DNA of 64,000 nucleotides from Vulcanimicrobiota bacterium (GTDB taxonomy: Bacteria > Pseudomonadota > Gammaproteobacteria > Xanthomonadales > Rhodanobacteraceae): assembly GCA_903970555.1 (NCBI GenBank), contig CAJCJD010000180.1:1-64000 (forward strand). The letters run 5' to 3'. Below the pieces are notes generated by a model. It did no database searches. It saw only the letters and a program-made list of their open reading frames with translations, and was not told where the DNA came from. Numbering within the stretch: the stretch's first letter is position 1; every line of letters starts with the position of its first letter. The position numbers and the translations under genes are program-made. Below are positions 27,651-36,864 of the stretch, one piece after another.

Positions 27651-28726
27651 GTCGCATTCCTCATCGCCAACAGCTCGGCCAGGAGCTTTTCCCCGTATTG
27701 CTCCATTCCATACAACGCCCTCGCCGACGCATAAATATCAGCGGCTATTGGCGTGGCGGCTCCACTGGCGAACTTTTCCAGAGATTTTTTCAGCTCTTCG
27801 TCTGAACTAAATACGTCACAACCAACTACAACACCTAGTTCCGGCAGAGAACCGGCATTACTTACTAGTGTGGGAGTTCCGCATGCGAGTGCTTCCAACG
27901 GTGCCAGCCCTAGCAATTCGGGCTTCGCATAGTACTTGCCCTTGTAATCGATGTGGGTAGACGCATGCACGAACAAAGATGCCTTACGCAACACCTCCCT
28001 GACCTCGTCGTCGGACAATCCGCCCTTGATAACAACGTTGGCGCCTGTCGATTGAATGAGATCAGCCAGCACCGCGCTATATTCCTGATCCGACACGGTG
28101 CCGGCGATCACAAGCCTCAGGCTTTTGGGAAGCGAGCGAATAATTCGATCAAAGCCTTTATGCGGCAAGATTCGCCCAACGGCCACGACCAAATCCCTTT
28201 CACGCTCCTCGCGAGCGGGCGGAAAATAGTAAGTCGTATCTACCGGGCCATAGATGATCTTGGTGGGTACTTTTGAATCGTGAAACGCCGCCATTCCAAA
28301 TTTGGAATACGTCAAAAAGCCATGAAACATCAGGCACGATTCACCGGAGTGACTCACTAGAGGATGTTCTCCCCCCCCATGATCCATCCCTACGACGATT
28401 TTTCCGGCCAGCCTGGCGTGGCTTGCCACGAATAGCCCAAATGCAGTCAGACATTGATGCACGATGACGATGTCGGCGCTGGCCATTCGTTGCTGAAGAT
28501 CTGCAACATTAACGCTGTACGCGTCCCAAGGCCTGCCAAGAGCCACGATACAACGGACTTCATTAACAGTGATCTCGCCTTCCTTCTCGCCAAAAGCCAA
28601 TATCGTGTTTTCGGCGTAACTGGCTACGCAGGAAAGAGCTCGCGCCATGTAAAGGATATACTTTTCCCCACCGCCGACTACTGAATCCGCCGCATAGTAG
28701 GTTGGGCTGATATGGAGAACCTTCAT
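27647..28726 (-). CDS. GT4-family glycosyltransferase
   Basis: A 359-residue GT-B enzyme: MKVLHISPTYYAADSVVGGGEKYILYMARAL, then VAVGRILPHKGFDRIIRSLP near 195 and GLAPLEALACGTPTLVSNAGSLPEL near 275, where the first Glu of the usual E-x7-E lies in the preceding PELLGLAPLEA. The ATG at 28726 is selected because AAAGGGAT lies seven bases upstream and it begins five bases after the upstream stop; an earlier ATG at 28756 would add ten residues and overlap the upstream gene. Part of the minus-strand cluster; donor unknown. Confidence 0.88.
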   Translation of the reverse strand: MKVLHISPTYYAADSVVGGGEKYILYMARALSCVASYAENTILAFGEKEGEITVNEVRCIVALGRPWDAYSVNVADLQQRMASADIVIVHQCLTAFGLFVASHARLAGKIVVGMDHGGGEHPLVSHSGESCLMFHGFLTYSKFGMAAFHDSKVPTKIIYGPVDTTYYFPPAREERERDLVVAVGRILPHKGFDRIIRSLPKSLRLVIAGTVSDQEYSAVLADLIQSTGANVVIKGGLSDDEVREVLRKASLFVHASTHIDYKGKYYAKPELLGLAPLEALACGTPTLVSNAGSLPELGVVVGCDVFSSDEELKKSLEKFASGAATPIAADIYASARALYGMEQYGEKLLAELLAMRNAT

Positions 28727-28730
28727 GAAC

Positions 28731-29846
28731 TTATCCCTTTTGAATATCTTGCTCACCTAAAAGAACGGATCGCTTCTGTCCGTAGGTCTTATCGAACGAG
28801 AAGCTGGCTGCTGATGCACGGGCGATATGACGTCTATCAACTTTGCCATCCGCCATTTTGCACATCAGCTCCGCGGTCTTATGCAGGTCCTTATTGCTCG
28901 TAAATGTTACGCCCGGGAGACCGGAAAAAATCTCTACCAGAACATCTAACTCATTTAACAAAACGGGGCACCCACAACACAACGCTTCAGCTATGGGCAA
29001 TCCAAAGGCTTCATAGTCAGTCAAAAGCACGAAGATTGCTGATTTTTGATAGAGCTCTGCCAAGGCTTCCTGACTCACGTACCCCAGTCCCATCACGACA
29101 TGGGCTATTTCACTCGGGATATCCAACCTATCTGAGCCTCTCCCTCCCAAGACCAGTCTCAGCGAAGGATCACGTTTATACGCGAGCGAAAACGCTGCGA
29201 GTAGCGCATCAACGCGTTTGCGTGCTTCCGCGCAATCGCATACACACAGAATCTGTTTCGCGTCGAAATCAGAAGATCCTGGCTTATAGACGCCGGTGTC
29301 GACCCCGAGGGGGATGTAATGGACGCTCCGCAGATCGACATCTTGAAATTCCGGCAGCATAGACTCACTAGGAGAGTCTATGAACACGAAATCAGACGCC
29401 CTGAGCGTTTCTGAAAACACAGCAGACGTCATGAAATAACGCTCATGCCCATGCAGCGTCCATATCGGCTGTGAGTGCGGTGTAAAGACCAGCTTGAAAC
29501 TGTCATTTTTGCATGACAACAAGCTTAAATTTGTTGAACCATTTGCCCATGAAATGCATTCAACATAGTCGTAGTAATTTTTATTCAAATGCTCAGCAAT
29601 ATCTCTAACACCACTATCGATGCAGCCAGCCATCAGGCAACTTCTGGAAGGGTATAGCTTGATATCCTCCTTCTCGCAGAAACCTTTAACAATTTTGTAG
29701 TTGAGGTCGATCAGCGTATCCATTAACACCGAAAACTGAAAATCTTCTTTGGCATACCTCATCCAGTCAAAGATTGCGGTACCGGTCCCCGAATACATCT
29801 GGCAGCTAGACGCTATAACCATCAGGTAAGAAGGCTTATGTTTCAT
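28731..29846 (-). CDS. GT4-family glycosyltransferase
   Basis: A 371-residue predicted GT-B enzyme. N-terminal half is divergent (MVIASSCQMYSGTGTAIFDWM), with a QILCVCDCAEARKRVDALL segment near 195 in place of the usual GRLxxxKG and a good donor-side motif LTDYEAFGLPIAEALCCGCPVL near 282. More A+T-rich than the cys and nucleotide-sugar genes, which suggests a different origin. It overlaps the FkbM methyltransferase stop by ATGA and precedes the next glycosyltransferase closely. Confidence 0.82.
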   Translation of the reverse strand: MKHKPSYLMVIASSCQMYSGTGTAIFDWMRYAKEDFQFSVLMDTLIDLNYKIVKGFCEKEDIKLYPSRSCLMAGCIDSGVRDIAEHLNKNYYDYVECISWANGSTNLSLLSCKNDSFKLVFTPHSQPIWTLHGHERYFMTSAVFSETLRASDFVFIDSPSESMLPEFQDVDLRSVHYIPLGVDTGVYKPGSSDFDAKQILCVCDCAEARKRVDALLAAFSLAYKRDPSLRLVLGGRGSDRLDIPSEIAHVVMGLGYVSQEALAELYQKSAIFVLLTDYEAFGLPIAEALCCGCPVLLNELDVLVEIFSGLPGVTFTSNKDLHKTAELMCKMADGKVDRRHIARASAASFSFDKTYGQKRSVLLGEQDIQKG

Positions 29847-31066
29847 AAGCTCTCAGTCTTTATTTTTCGCGGACGTGCCACATAGTCGATCTGCTTTTCG
29901 TTGTGCACTTTGAGCTTGCTCAAAATATATCCAAGATCCGACAGGCGCTTGGTAACGCTCTCGAATGTGACGCTGAAGTTATGCGAGAGCAGTTCCTCCC
30001 ATTCGAAAACCACAACGGGCCGGCAACGACGGATCGTTTCAAGAGCGCCCATCAGCACCTCGCCATCCGCCCCCTGGACATCGATCTTGATAAAGGAGAC
30101 ATCTTCGAAGCGATAGTTGTCGATCGCTTTAGCCGTATGTACAAACATGCCATCGGCCTTCTCACTGAACGAGTAGGCGCCTAAGTTATTGGCCGAATGC
30201 CCGTCGAATGTTCCCGACTCGTCGACGGAGATGGGGATCTCCTGCTTCTCTTGCTCACCCAGGGCCAATTGCGTTTCGTGCGAGTAGACGCCGTTATTGA
30301 ACAGCTGGACATTCCGCAGCCCATTAATGGCAACGTTGGCGCTCAATATTTTGAAGTTGAAGTCATTGGGCTCGAAGCTGACGACTTCCTTGAACAGGGT
30401 CGCCAGGCCAACCGTGACAGATCCCAGGTGTGCACCTACATCCAACGCCCTGCCGTTGCGCTCGCTGCTAACCTCGCGAGCCAGATCCAGAATGTGATCA
30501 TCCCAAATGCCGCCGCGGAAGATGTGATCGGAGATGATCTCACCGGGCTTGCCGATATAGATACCGAATTTCGTGCTGGTGATGGCCAATTCCCTGGGCG
30601 GAAGCTTGGCGACGGATTCTCGCAGGGCCATTGTTTGACGTTCATACGCCTCGAGCCGACCATCATGCACATCGACCCGATCGTTATGCGCCTCGAGCCG
30701 ACCATCATGCCCATCTACCCGGCCCGCGAGCGCCGATAGGCGATCATCCAGTGACTCCAAGGACATGTAGCGGTTCTTAAGCGCCTCCATATCGCTACGA
30801 AGAAGCACATGCTCTCTGACCAGCTTTCCCATTTCACCAGTTATGGCTTGATTGCGCTGAGCATGTTGTTCTTGCGCAAGAGCGGCGCGCTGCACCCACT
30901 CCTCATCCAACTCTACAATTCTACGAAGCTCGTAAAAATGGAAAGGACGAATAAACGGCCAAAGGAATCGCCGCACGAACTTGACCAAGTAACCAAACCT
31001 TCCTGGCTGGAATCCGGCATGAATAAGCTCGTGTTGAGCCTGCACGTATTTTTCGTTGACTGACAT
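29843..31066 (-). CDS. FkbM-family methyltransferase with N-terminal coiled coil
   Basis: A 407-residue SAM-dependent O-methyltransferase. Residues 50-165 form a coiled-coil-like region ending in a duplicated 14-residue unit (HDGRLEAHNDR, then HDGRLEAYERQ). The FkbM domain follows: ALDVGAHLGSVTVGLA near 205 (SAM-binding), VVSFEPN, and IKIDVQGADGEVLMGA near 330. It probably methylates a sugar hydroxyl, perhaps capping the chain, with the coiled coil acting as a spacer or ruler as seen for chain-length-controlling enzymes such as WbdD. That role is inference. GAGGAA lies six bases before the ATG. Confidence 0.85.
   Translation of the reverse strand: MSVNEKYVQAQHELIHAGFQPGRFGYLVKFVRRFLWPFIRPFHFYELRRIVELDEEWVQRAALAQEQHAQRNQAITGEMGKLVREHVLLRSDMEALKNRYMSLESLDDRLSALAGRVDGHDGRLEAHNDRVDVHDGRLEAYERQTMALRESVAKLPPRELAITSTKFGIYIGKPGEIISDHIFRGGIWDDHILDLAREVSSERNGRALDVGAHLGSVTVGLATLFKEVVSFEPNDFNFKILSANVAINGLRNVQLFNNGVYSHETQLALGEQEKQEIPISVDESGTFDGHSANNLGAYSFSEKADGMFVHTAKAIDNYRFEDVSFIKIDVQGADGEVLMGALETIRRCRPVVVFEWEELLSHNFSVTFESVTKRLSDLGYILSKLKVHNEKQIDYVARPRKIKTESL
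30647..30730 (-). repeat. Two-copy 42-bp in-frame tandem repeat in the FkbM gene
   Basis: Units at 30647-30688 and 30689-30730 are almost identical in their first 22 bases and encode two 14-residue coiled-coil units. The in-frame period could allow length change by slippage. Confidence 0.75.
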
Positions 31067-31223
31067 GACTATTCCTCGGGTCTCGTCGATCGCGCTTTAA
31101 AGATGTTCTGTCGTCTTTCTTAAACCGGGCTATGCAGGGGCGTACGCGTGAAGGGCGCCAATCCTCTTGTGCACTCAAATCGCTGTACATCGAGCAACGC
31201 CAACAGCTAAGAAAGCTATTGGC

Positions 31224-31967
31224 CTAGCTTCCGAAATAAGCCGCTAACACTTCTTCGGTACTCCCATCCATTTTCAAGCGCCCATGCTCCAACCAAATCA
31301 CGCGATTGCACGTATTCTGGATCAGGGTGCGCGAATGGCTTGCTAGGACAAGGATATGCGTGGACTGTACGATTTCCGCCATGCGAGCTTCGGCTTTGTG
31401 CCTGAAGCTTTCGTCACCCACGGAAAGCCATTCGTCCATGAGAAGAATTTCCGGACGCAACACCGTCGATACGGCAAAAGCCAGGCGAAGATGCATACCG
31501 GTCGAATACGTTCTGACCGGCATATCTATGAAATCACCCAGCTCGGAAAAAGCGATGATTTCATCCAGCTGACTTGTCACCTCGGTACGTTTGAGGCCCA
31601 GTAAGCCACCACGCATGTAGATGTTCTCGCGTCCAGTGGACTCACCGTTGATTCCTAGTGAAATATCCAGCAGCGATCCAACTTCGCCCTCTATCCGCGC
31701 AGTTCCGACCGATGGCTGATAAACCCCGCTAAGAAGCCTGAGCAAGGTGCTTTTCCCTGCGCCGTTATGTCCGAGCAACCCAACCCGATCGCCGTCGTGC
31801 AGGCTGAAATTGAGGTCTTCCAGGGCGCGTACGACTACGCGGCCCTGTTCATCGGCGCCCAGCTGGCCGCCTGTAGCGACGCGCATCAGGCTTTTTTTGA
31901 GTGATCGCCCACTGGCATTGTAAATGGGAAAATCAACGCTTACGTTTGAGAACTCTACGATCGCCAT
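31224..31967 (-). CDS. wzt: ABC transporter ATP-binding protein for polysaccharide export (Wzt, short form)
   Basis: A 247-residue nucleotide-binding subunit of the exporter: Walker A GHNGAGKST near 67, the exporter-type ENIYMRGGLLG near 114, signature YSTGMHLRLAFA near 155, Walker B ILLMDEWLSVGD near 175 and the H-loop ASHSR near 209. It pairs with Wzm directly downstream of whose gene it lies (15 bp). It stops right after the nucleotide-binding domain and so lacks the C-terminal glycan-binding domain found in longer Wzt proteins; a domain of that type sits on the sulfotransferase at 24335-26008. Confidence 0.93.
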   Translation of the reverse strand: MAIVEFSNVSVDFPIYNASGRSLKKSLMRVATGGQLGADEQGRVVVRALEDLNFSLHDGDRVGLLGHNGAGKSTLLRLLSGVYQPSVGTARIEGEVGSLLDISLGINGESTGRENIYMRGGLLGLKRTEVTSQLDEIIAFSELGDFIDMPVRTYSTGMHLRLAFAVSTVLRPEILLMDEWLSVGDESFRHKAEARMAEIVQSTHILVLASHSRTLIQNTCNRVIWLEHGRLKMDGSTEEVLAAYFGS

Positions 31968-31982
31968 GTCTACTTCCCGCGC

Positions 31983-32783
31983 TCAGAGCCAATAAGCAAT
32001 GCGGCGCTTATAACGGCCGTACATAACCAATGTGACCCCCCATCCTGCGATGCATATGCCCAACGACACGATCCAGTCGCTTTGCGAAGGTAGCTGATCC
32101 ATCAGCGGCGAACGTACGATGGAAAGCACGTGATAGACAGGGTTGAAATCCAAGAGATACCTGCCGGCGCGCGATGGCAGGCTTGCTGGCATCCACATAA
32201 TGGGCGTCAGGAAATAAAGCACCTGCAGCAAGCTCGCAACGATCTGCGACAAATCCCGATATCGTGCACATAGCACACCTAGCAGCAACGCAATCCATGC
32301 CAGGTTGGCTGCAGCAACCACAAGACCGGGAATGCTTAGGAATGCCAGCCAGCCTATGGGGCGGCCGACGGCCAACAACACCAGCGGGAAGATAACTATG
32401 TTATGTGCCAGGATTAAGAGGTTGCGCCAAATCATTCGCAGTACATGCACGAACAATGGAATTGGCAGCTGCTTGATGATGCCTTCGGCCGCGATGAAGC
32501 AATCGCAACCCTCGGTAATGACACCGGAAATGAATCCCCACAGGATCATGCCCGATGCCAAAAATGGCAGGTATACCTTCATCGGCGAATTGAAGATCTG
32601 ACCGAACACCAAGCCAATGGTGCCGATCATGACACCCATGCTGATGGTCAGCCAGAACGGCCCGAGAACGGATCTGCGGTATCGCTGGCGCACATCCTGC
32701 CATCCGAGCATGCCGACGAGATGAAGGCGACGAGTCGCCGCCCCGATATCCCCGAACGCAATTGCTAGTGTGTTTTTATGCAT
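31983..32783 (-). CDS. wzm: ABC transporter permease for polysaccharide export (Wzm)
   Basis: A 266-residue inner-membrane permease of the ABC-2 family with about six helices. Family marks are DVRQRYRRSVLGPFWLTIS near 30-50, LPIPLFVHVLRMIWRN near 105, and the C-terminal LTPIMWMPASLP and DFNPVYHVLSIVRSP. It moves an undecaprenyl-linked polysaccharide to the periplasm with Wzt. The ATG at 32783 is chosen over an upstream TTG (32819). Wzm/Wzt implies that chains are completed in the cytoplasm. Confidence 0.92.
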   Translation of the reverse strand: MHKNTLAIAFGDIGAATRRLHLVGMLGWQDVRQRYRRSVLGPFWLTISMGVMIGTIGLVFGQIFNSPMKVYLPFLASGMILWGFISGVITEGCDCFIAAEGIIKQLPIPLFVHVLRMIWRNLLILAHNIVIFPLVLLAVGRPIGWLAFLSIPGLVVAAANLAWIALLLGVLCARYRDLSQIVASLLQVLYFLTPIMWMPASLPSRAGRYLLDFNPVYHVLSIVRSPLMDQLPSQSDWIVSLGICIAGWGVTLVMYGRYKRRIAYWL

Positions 32784-32890
32784 TTGTACCGATGAACCAC
32801 TGAAGGTGATGATGTTCAAGTTTAAACCAGCGTGTCACAGGGCATGCCTGCGACGGGTTTTCGCAACTTATTGCGCCCAAGTGAGGCCGT

Positions 32891-34237
32891 TTACTTACTC
32901 ATGATCAAAGCCCGTAGATGCGCCGTGCGGTCGTCCATAAGAGCCTGGTTCTCTCGCGCTTCGACGTTGAGTCGGAGCAAAGGCTCGGTGTTTGAGCCGC
33001 GCAGATTGAAACGCCAGTCGCTAAATTCCACGCTCACGCCATCGGTGTGATCGATCGCGACGTTGTCGCCGGCAAAGGCCCGCAGCACGCGATCGATGGT
33101 TTGCTGAGTGTCGTCGACACGAAAGTTGATTTCACCGCTGCACGGGTAAGCATGCATGCGCTCCTCCACCATGTCCGCCAGTGATATCCCCGTGCGGCTT
33201 ATGCGTTCGGCGACCAGCAGCCAAGGGATCATGCCCGAGTCGCAGTAGGCAAAGTCACGGAAATAATGGTGCGCGCTCATCTCACCGCCATAAACGGCAT
33301 CCTCGGCGCGCATACGCTCCTTGATGAAGGCGTGACCGGTTTTGCTCATCACGGGCTGACCGCCCGCTCCACCCACCATATCGATGGTGTTCCAGGTGAG
33401 GCGTGGGTCGTGCACTATTTTTGCCCCAGGGCTTCTCTCGAGAATTTGCGCCGCCAGCAATCCGACCAGGTAATACCCTTCAATGAAGCGGCCGTTTGCG
33501 TCAAAAAAGAAACATCGATCAAAGTCGCCGTCCCAGGCGATTCCCAGATCGGCTCCATGCATACGCACAGCTTCGGCTGTCACAGCGCGATTTTCCGGCA
33601 GCAAAGGATTGGGTATACCGTTGGGAAACGATCCATCCGGCTCGTGATGCACACGAATGAATTCAAATGGTAGATGCGTGGCAAGTTCGTCGATGATCAA
33701 ACCTGCGCCGCCGTTGCCTGCATTGACGACGATCTTGAGCGGACGCAGAACCGAAGCGTCCACGTAACTCAACAAGTGCTGGATGTAAGCGGACTTGTCC
33801 GTGTCGATCCGCACGTCGCCACGATACGGCATCGTGTTGAACTGCCCGAGAGCCGCCAGTTGCTCGATATCCTTCAGGCCGCTGTCGCCACTGATAGGAC
33901 GTGCGCCTTCACGGACCAACTTCATACCGTTGTAATCCATCGGATTGTGGCTCGCCGTGACCATAATCCCACCAGAAACGCCTCGGTGTGCGGTCTGGAA
34001 ATAGACTTCCTCGGTGCCACAAAGGCCAATATCGATGACACTCGCACCGCCATCGTTGAGGCCGTTGGCGAGCGCCGCAGCCAGTGCGGGGCTATCGAGG
34101 CGCACGTCGCGCCCAACGACAACCTGCCTGACGTCGAGCGCTTGTGCAAACGCGCGGCCGATACGATAGGCAATATCGTGGTTCAGCTCGTCCGGCACCC
34201 GGCCTCGAATGTCATAAGCCTTAAAGCACTTGAGCAT
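32891..34237 (-). CDS. manB: Phosphomannomutase / phosphoglucomutase (ManB-like)
   Basis: A 448-residue alpha-D-phosphohexomutase that interconverts mannose-6-P and mannose-1-P (and perhaps glucose phosphates). All four signature loops are present: phosphoserine loop [11 protein letters not shown] near 95, metal loop DGDFDR near 230, sugar-binding [10 protein letters not shown] near 315 and phosphate-binding [15 protein letters not shown] near 415. The ATG at 34237 has GGAGAA upstream; a longer TTG start at 34273 is less likely. With ManC it supplies GDP-mannose for Gmd. Xanthomonas XanA is a comparable bifunctional enzyme. Confidence 0.94.
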   Translation of the reverse strand: MLKCFKAYDIRGRVPDELNHDIAYRIGRAFAQALDVRQVVVGRDVRLDSPALAAALANGLNDGGASVIDIGLCGTEEVYFQTAHRGVSGGIMVTASHNPMDYNGMKLVREGARPISGDSGLKDIEQLAALGQFNTMPYRGDVRIDTDKSAYIQHLLSYVDASVLRPLKIVVNAGNGGAGLIIDELATHLPFEFIRVHHEPDGSFPNGIPNPLLPENRAVTAEAVRMHGADLGIAWDGDFDRCFFFDANGRFIEGYYLVGLLAAQILERSPGAKIVHDPRLTWNTIDMVGGAGGQPVMSKTGHAFIKERMRAEDAVYGGEMSAHHYFRDFAYCDSGMIPWLLVAERISRTGISLADMVEERMHAYPCSGEINFRVDDTQQTIDRVLRAFAGDNVAIDHTDGVSVEFSDWRFNLRGSNTEPLLRLNVEARENQALMDDRTAHLRALIMSK

Positions 34238-34440
34238 CAGATTCTTCTCCTGCCGACAAATTAGCCGACTCAATTTCTACGCGAAGCAACATCGCGCAAG
34301 GACGACTGGAATTCCTGTAACCGCACCTTGTTTGCCGCACATGAACGTCACAGCGCAGGTTCGCCTGCGCAAGTTTGGTGGCCATCACGAGGCTGGCCCA
34401 TGGAACAACGCGGCATGATGTGGGCGACGCACAATGCTCA

Positions 34441-35334
34441 TCACGCTCCCGCGTACATCCATGCCAATGTCTCACCCAGCGACGATGAGGGCGCAAATCC
34501 GATATGTTGGCGAAGCGCGTGGTTGGAACCAACCAGTCTACGTACGTCGTTGGCCCTGACAAAGGCGGGATTTACTCGCACGTCGATTCGATAACCGGCG
34601 ATGTCCGCCATCAAATCGAGTACGTCGTTTAATGAGGTGCCAACTCCAGTGCAGATGTTGAGTATCGCACTAGCCGGCTTGACGCTGACTAGCCGTGCGT
34701 AGACCCGCGCCACGTCCCTGACATCGGCGAAATCCCTCGCTACGTCAGTATTGCCCAGTTCGATCGTTTGATCGCCACGACGAAAGTGCTCGACAATTTT
34801 CGGTAGCAAAAACTGTCCCGACTGGCCGAGCCCGGTGTAGTTGAAAGGCCGCGTGATTACGATCGGCAATTTTTCTGTCCATAGACTCGCCATGTGCTCC
34901 ATAGCAAGCTTGCTGACTGCGTAGTCATTGGCTGGCGCCGGCGGCGTGCTCTCCATGATTGGTTCTACGGTCGCGTTACCGTAGATATTCGCGCTGCTGG
35001 CCAACACCACGATTTCGGGTGGCGTGGCCAGTGCCGCCAAAGCTTCCAGCAAATTGCGCGTACCCACTATGTTGACGCGGTAAATCTCGTCCACGTCCCC
35101 ATGCGCCACAAAGGCGATCGCCGCCAGATGCAGCACGACGTTCGGCGCAACCGAAGCAATGGCATCGCGCAGCGCCACGCGATCAAGCACGTCGACATTG
35201 ATCGCGTTAGGTGACGTCTCATCGCGGCCGTGAGAAAGCCCCACGACCTCGTACCCCAACGCTTCAAGCTCACGAACTACGTATCGGCCAGTAAATCCAT
35301 TGGCACCTGTAACCAGTGCGCGTGGTCGCGTCAT
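34441..35334 (-). CDS. rmd: GDP-6-deoxy-D-mannose reductase (Rmd-like)
   Basis: An extended SDR of about 297 residues. It has the NAD(P)-binding motif GANGFTGRYV at the N terminus, SSANIYGNATVEP near 112 and the catalytic pair YAVSK near 137. Being directly behind gmd (one base after its stop) it should reduce GDP-4-keto-6-deoxy-mannose to GDP-D-rhamnose, as in the Pseudomonas A-band pathway; GDP-6-deoxy-talose is the alternative product. In-frame ATGs at 35358 and 35370 would extend it by 8 or 12 residues and overlap gmd; none has a clearly better ribosome binding site. Confidence 0.85.
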   Translation of the reverse strand: MTRPRALVTGANGFTGRYVVRELEALGYEVVGLSHGRDETSPNAINVDVLDRVALRDAIASVAPNVVLHLAAIAFVAHGDVDEIYRVNIVGTRNLLEALAALATPPEIVVLASSANIYGNATVEPIMESTPPAPANDYAVSKLAMEHMASLWTEKLPIVITRPFNYTGLGQSGQFLLPKIVEHFRRGDQTIELGNTDVARDFADVRDVARVYARLVSVKPASAILNICTGVGTSLNDVLDLMADIAGYRIDVRVNPAFVRANDVRRLVGSNHALRQHIGFAPSSSLGETLAWMYAGA

Positions 35335-35335
35335 A

Positions 35336-36370
<1,035 letters not shown>

Positions 36371-36864
36371 TTAGTACATCTCAAGAGTCAATAGACAAAA
36401 GAATTTGTTCGCTGGAAGCCTGATTAGCCGCCAGACTTGTTTCTGGTGTCGGCCGCTTAGACAACCGCAGCCTCAAGAGCCGAGGGCAATAGCCCCTTCC
36501 CCCAGGGTTCGCCTTCACGCATCAGTTGTGTGACTGGCCCAGGACCGCGGTTTGATGCGCCCCATGGCACGGAGGAAAACCGCACTCCTCCCATCACACT
36601 TGCCGACAGGGTCATTCATGCTGTCATCCATCACACAAGTACCCACAAATAGCCTCGCTGAAAAGTGGGTCACAGGGCTCGATCTGACTGGGCGGCAGTT
36701 GAAGTCACCGTCACGCAAGACCCCATAAGGAGATTGGCGCTACCCCAAAGGTGTGTAGGGTGTAACGGTCGGCCCTAAGACGCAAGAGCAACGCCTGAAC
36801 CAATCGCTACCGCGCCACCCAATCGTGCTCAGGCACCGTTGATCGCGGATTTTCGCTTTACTTT
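36371..36864. other. Intergenic region between giant glycosyltransferase and gmd
   Basis: About 490 bp. Both flanking genes are on the minus strand, so a promoter for the gmd operon could lie in the part next to 36370, which is A+T rich. Further in, a 67-codon minus-strand frame (MRDGDFNCRPVRSSPVTHFS ...) looks slightly protein-like, but I recognise no family and it has no neighbours it fits with. A decayed mobile-element fragment is possible. Confidence 0.4.
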
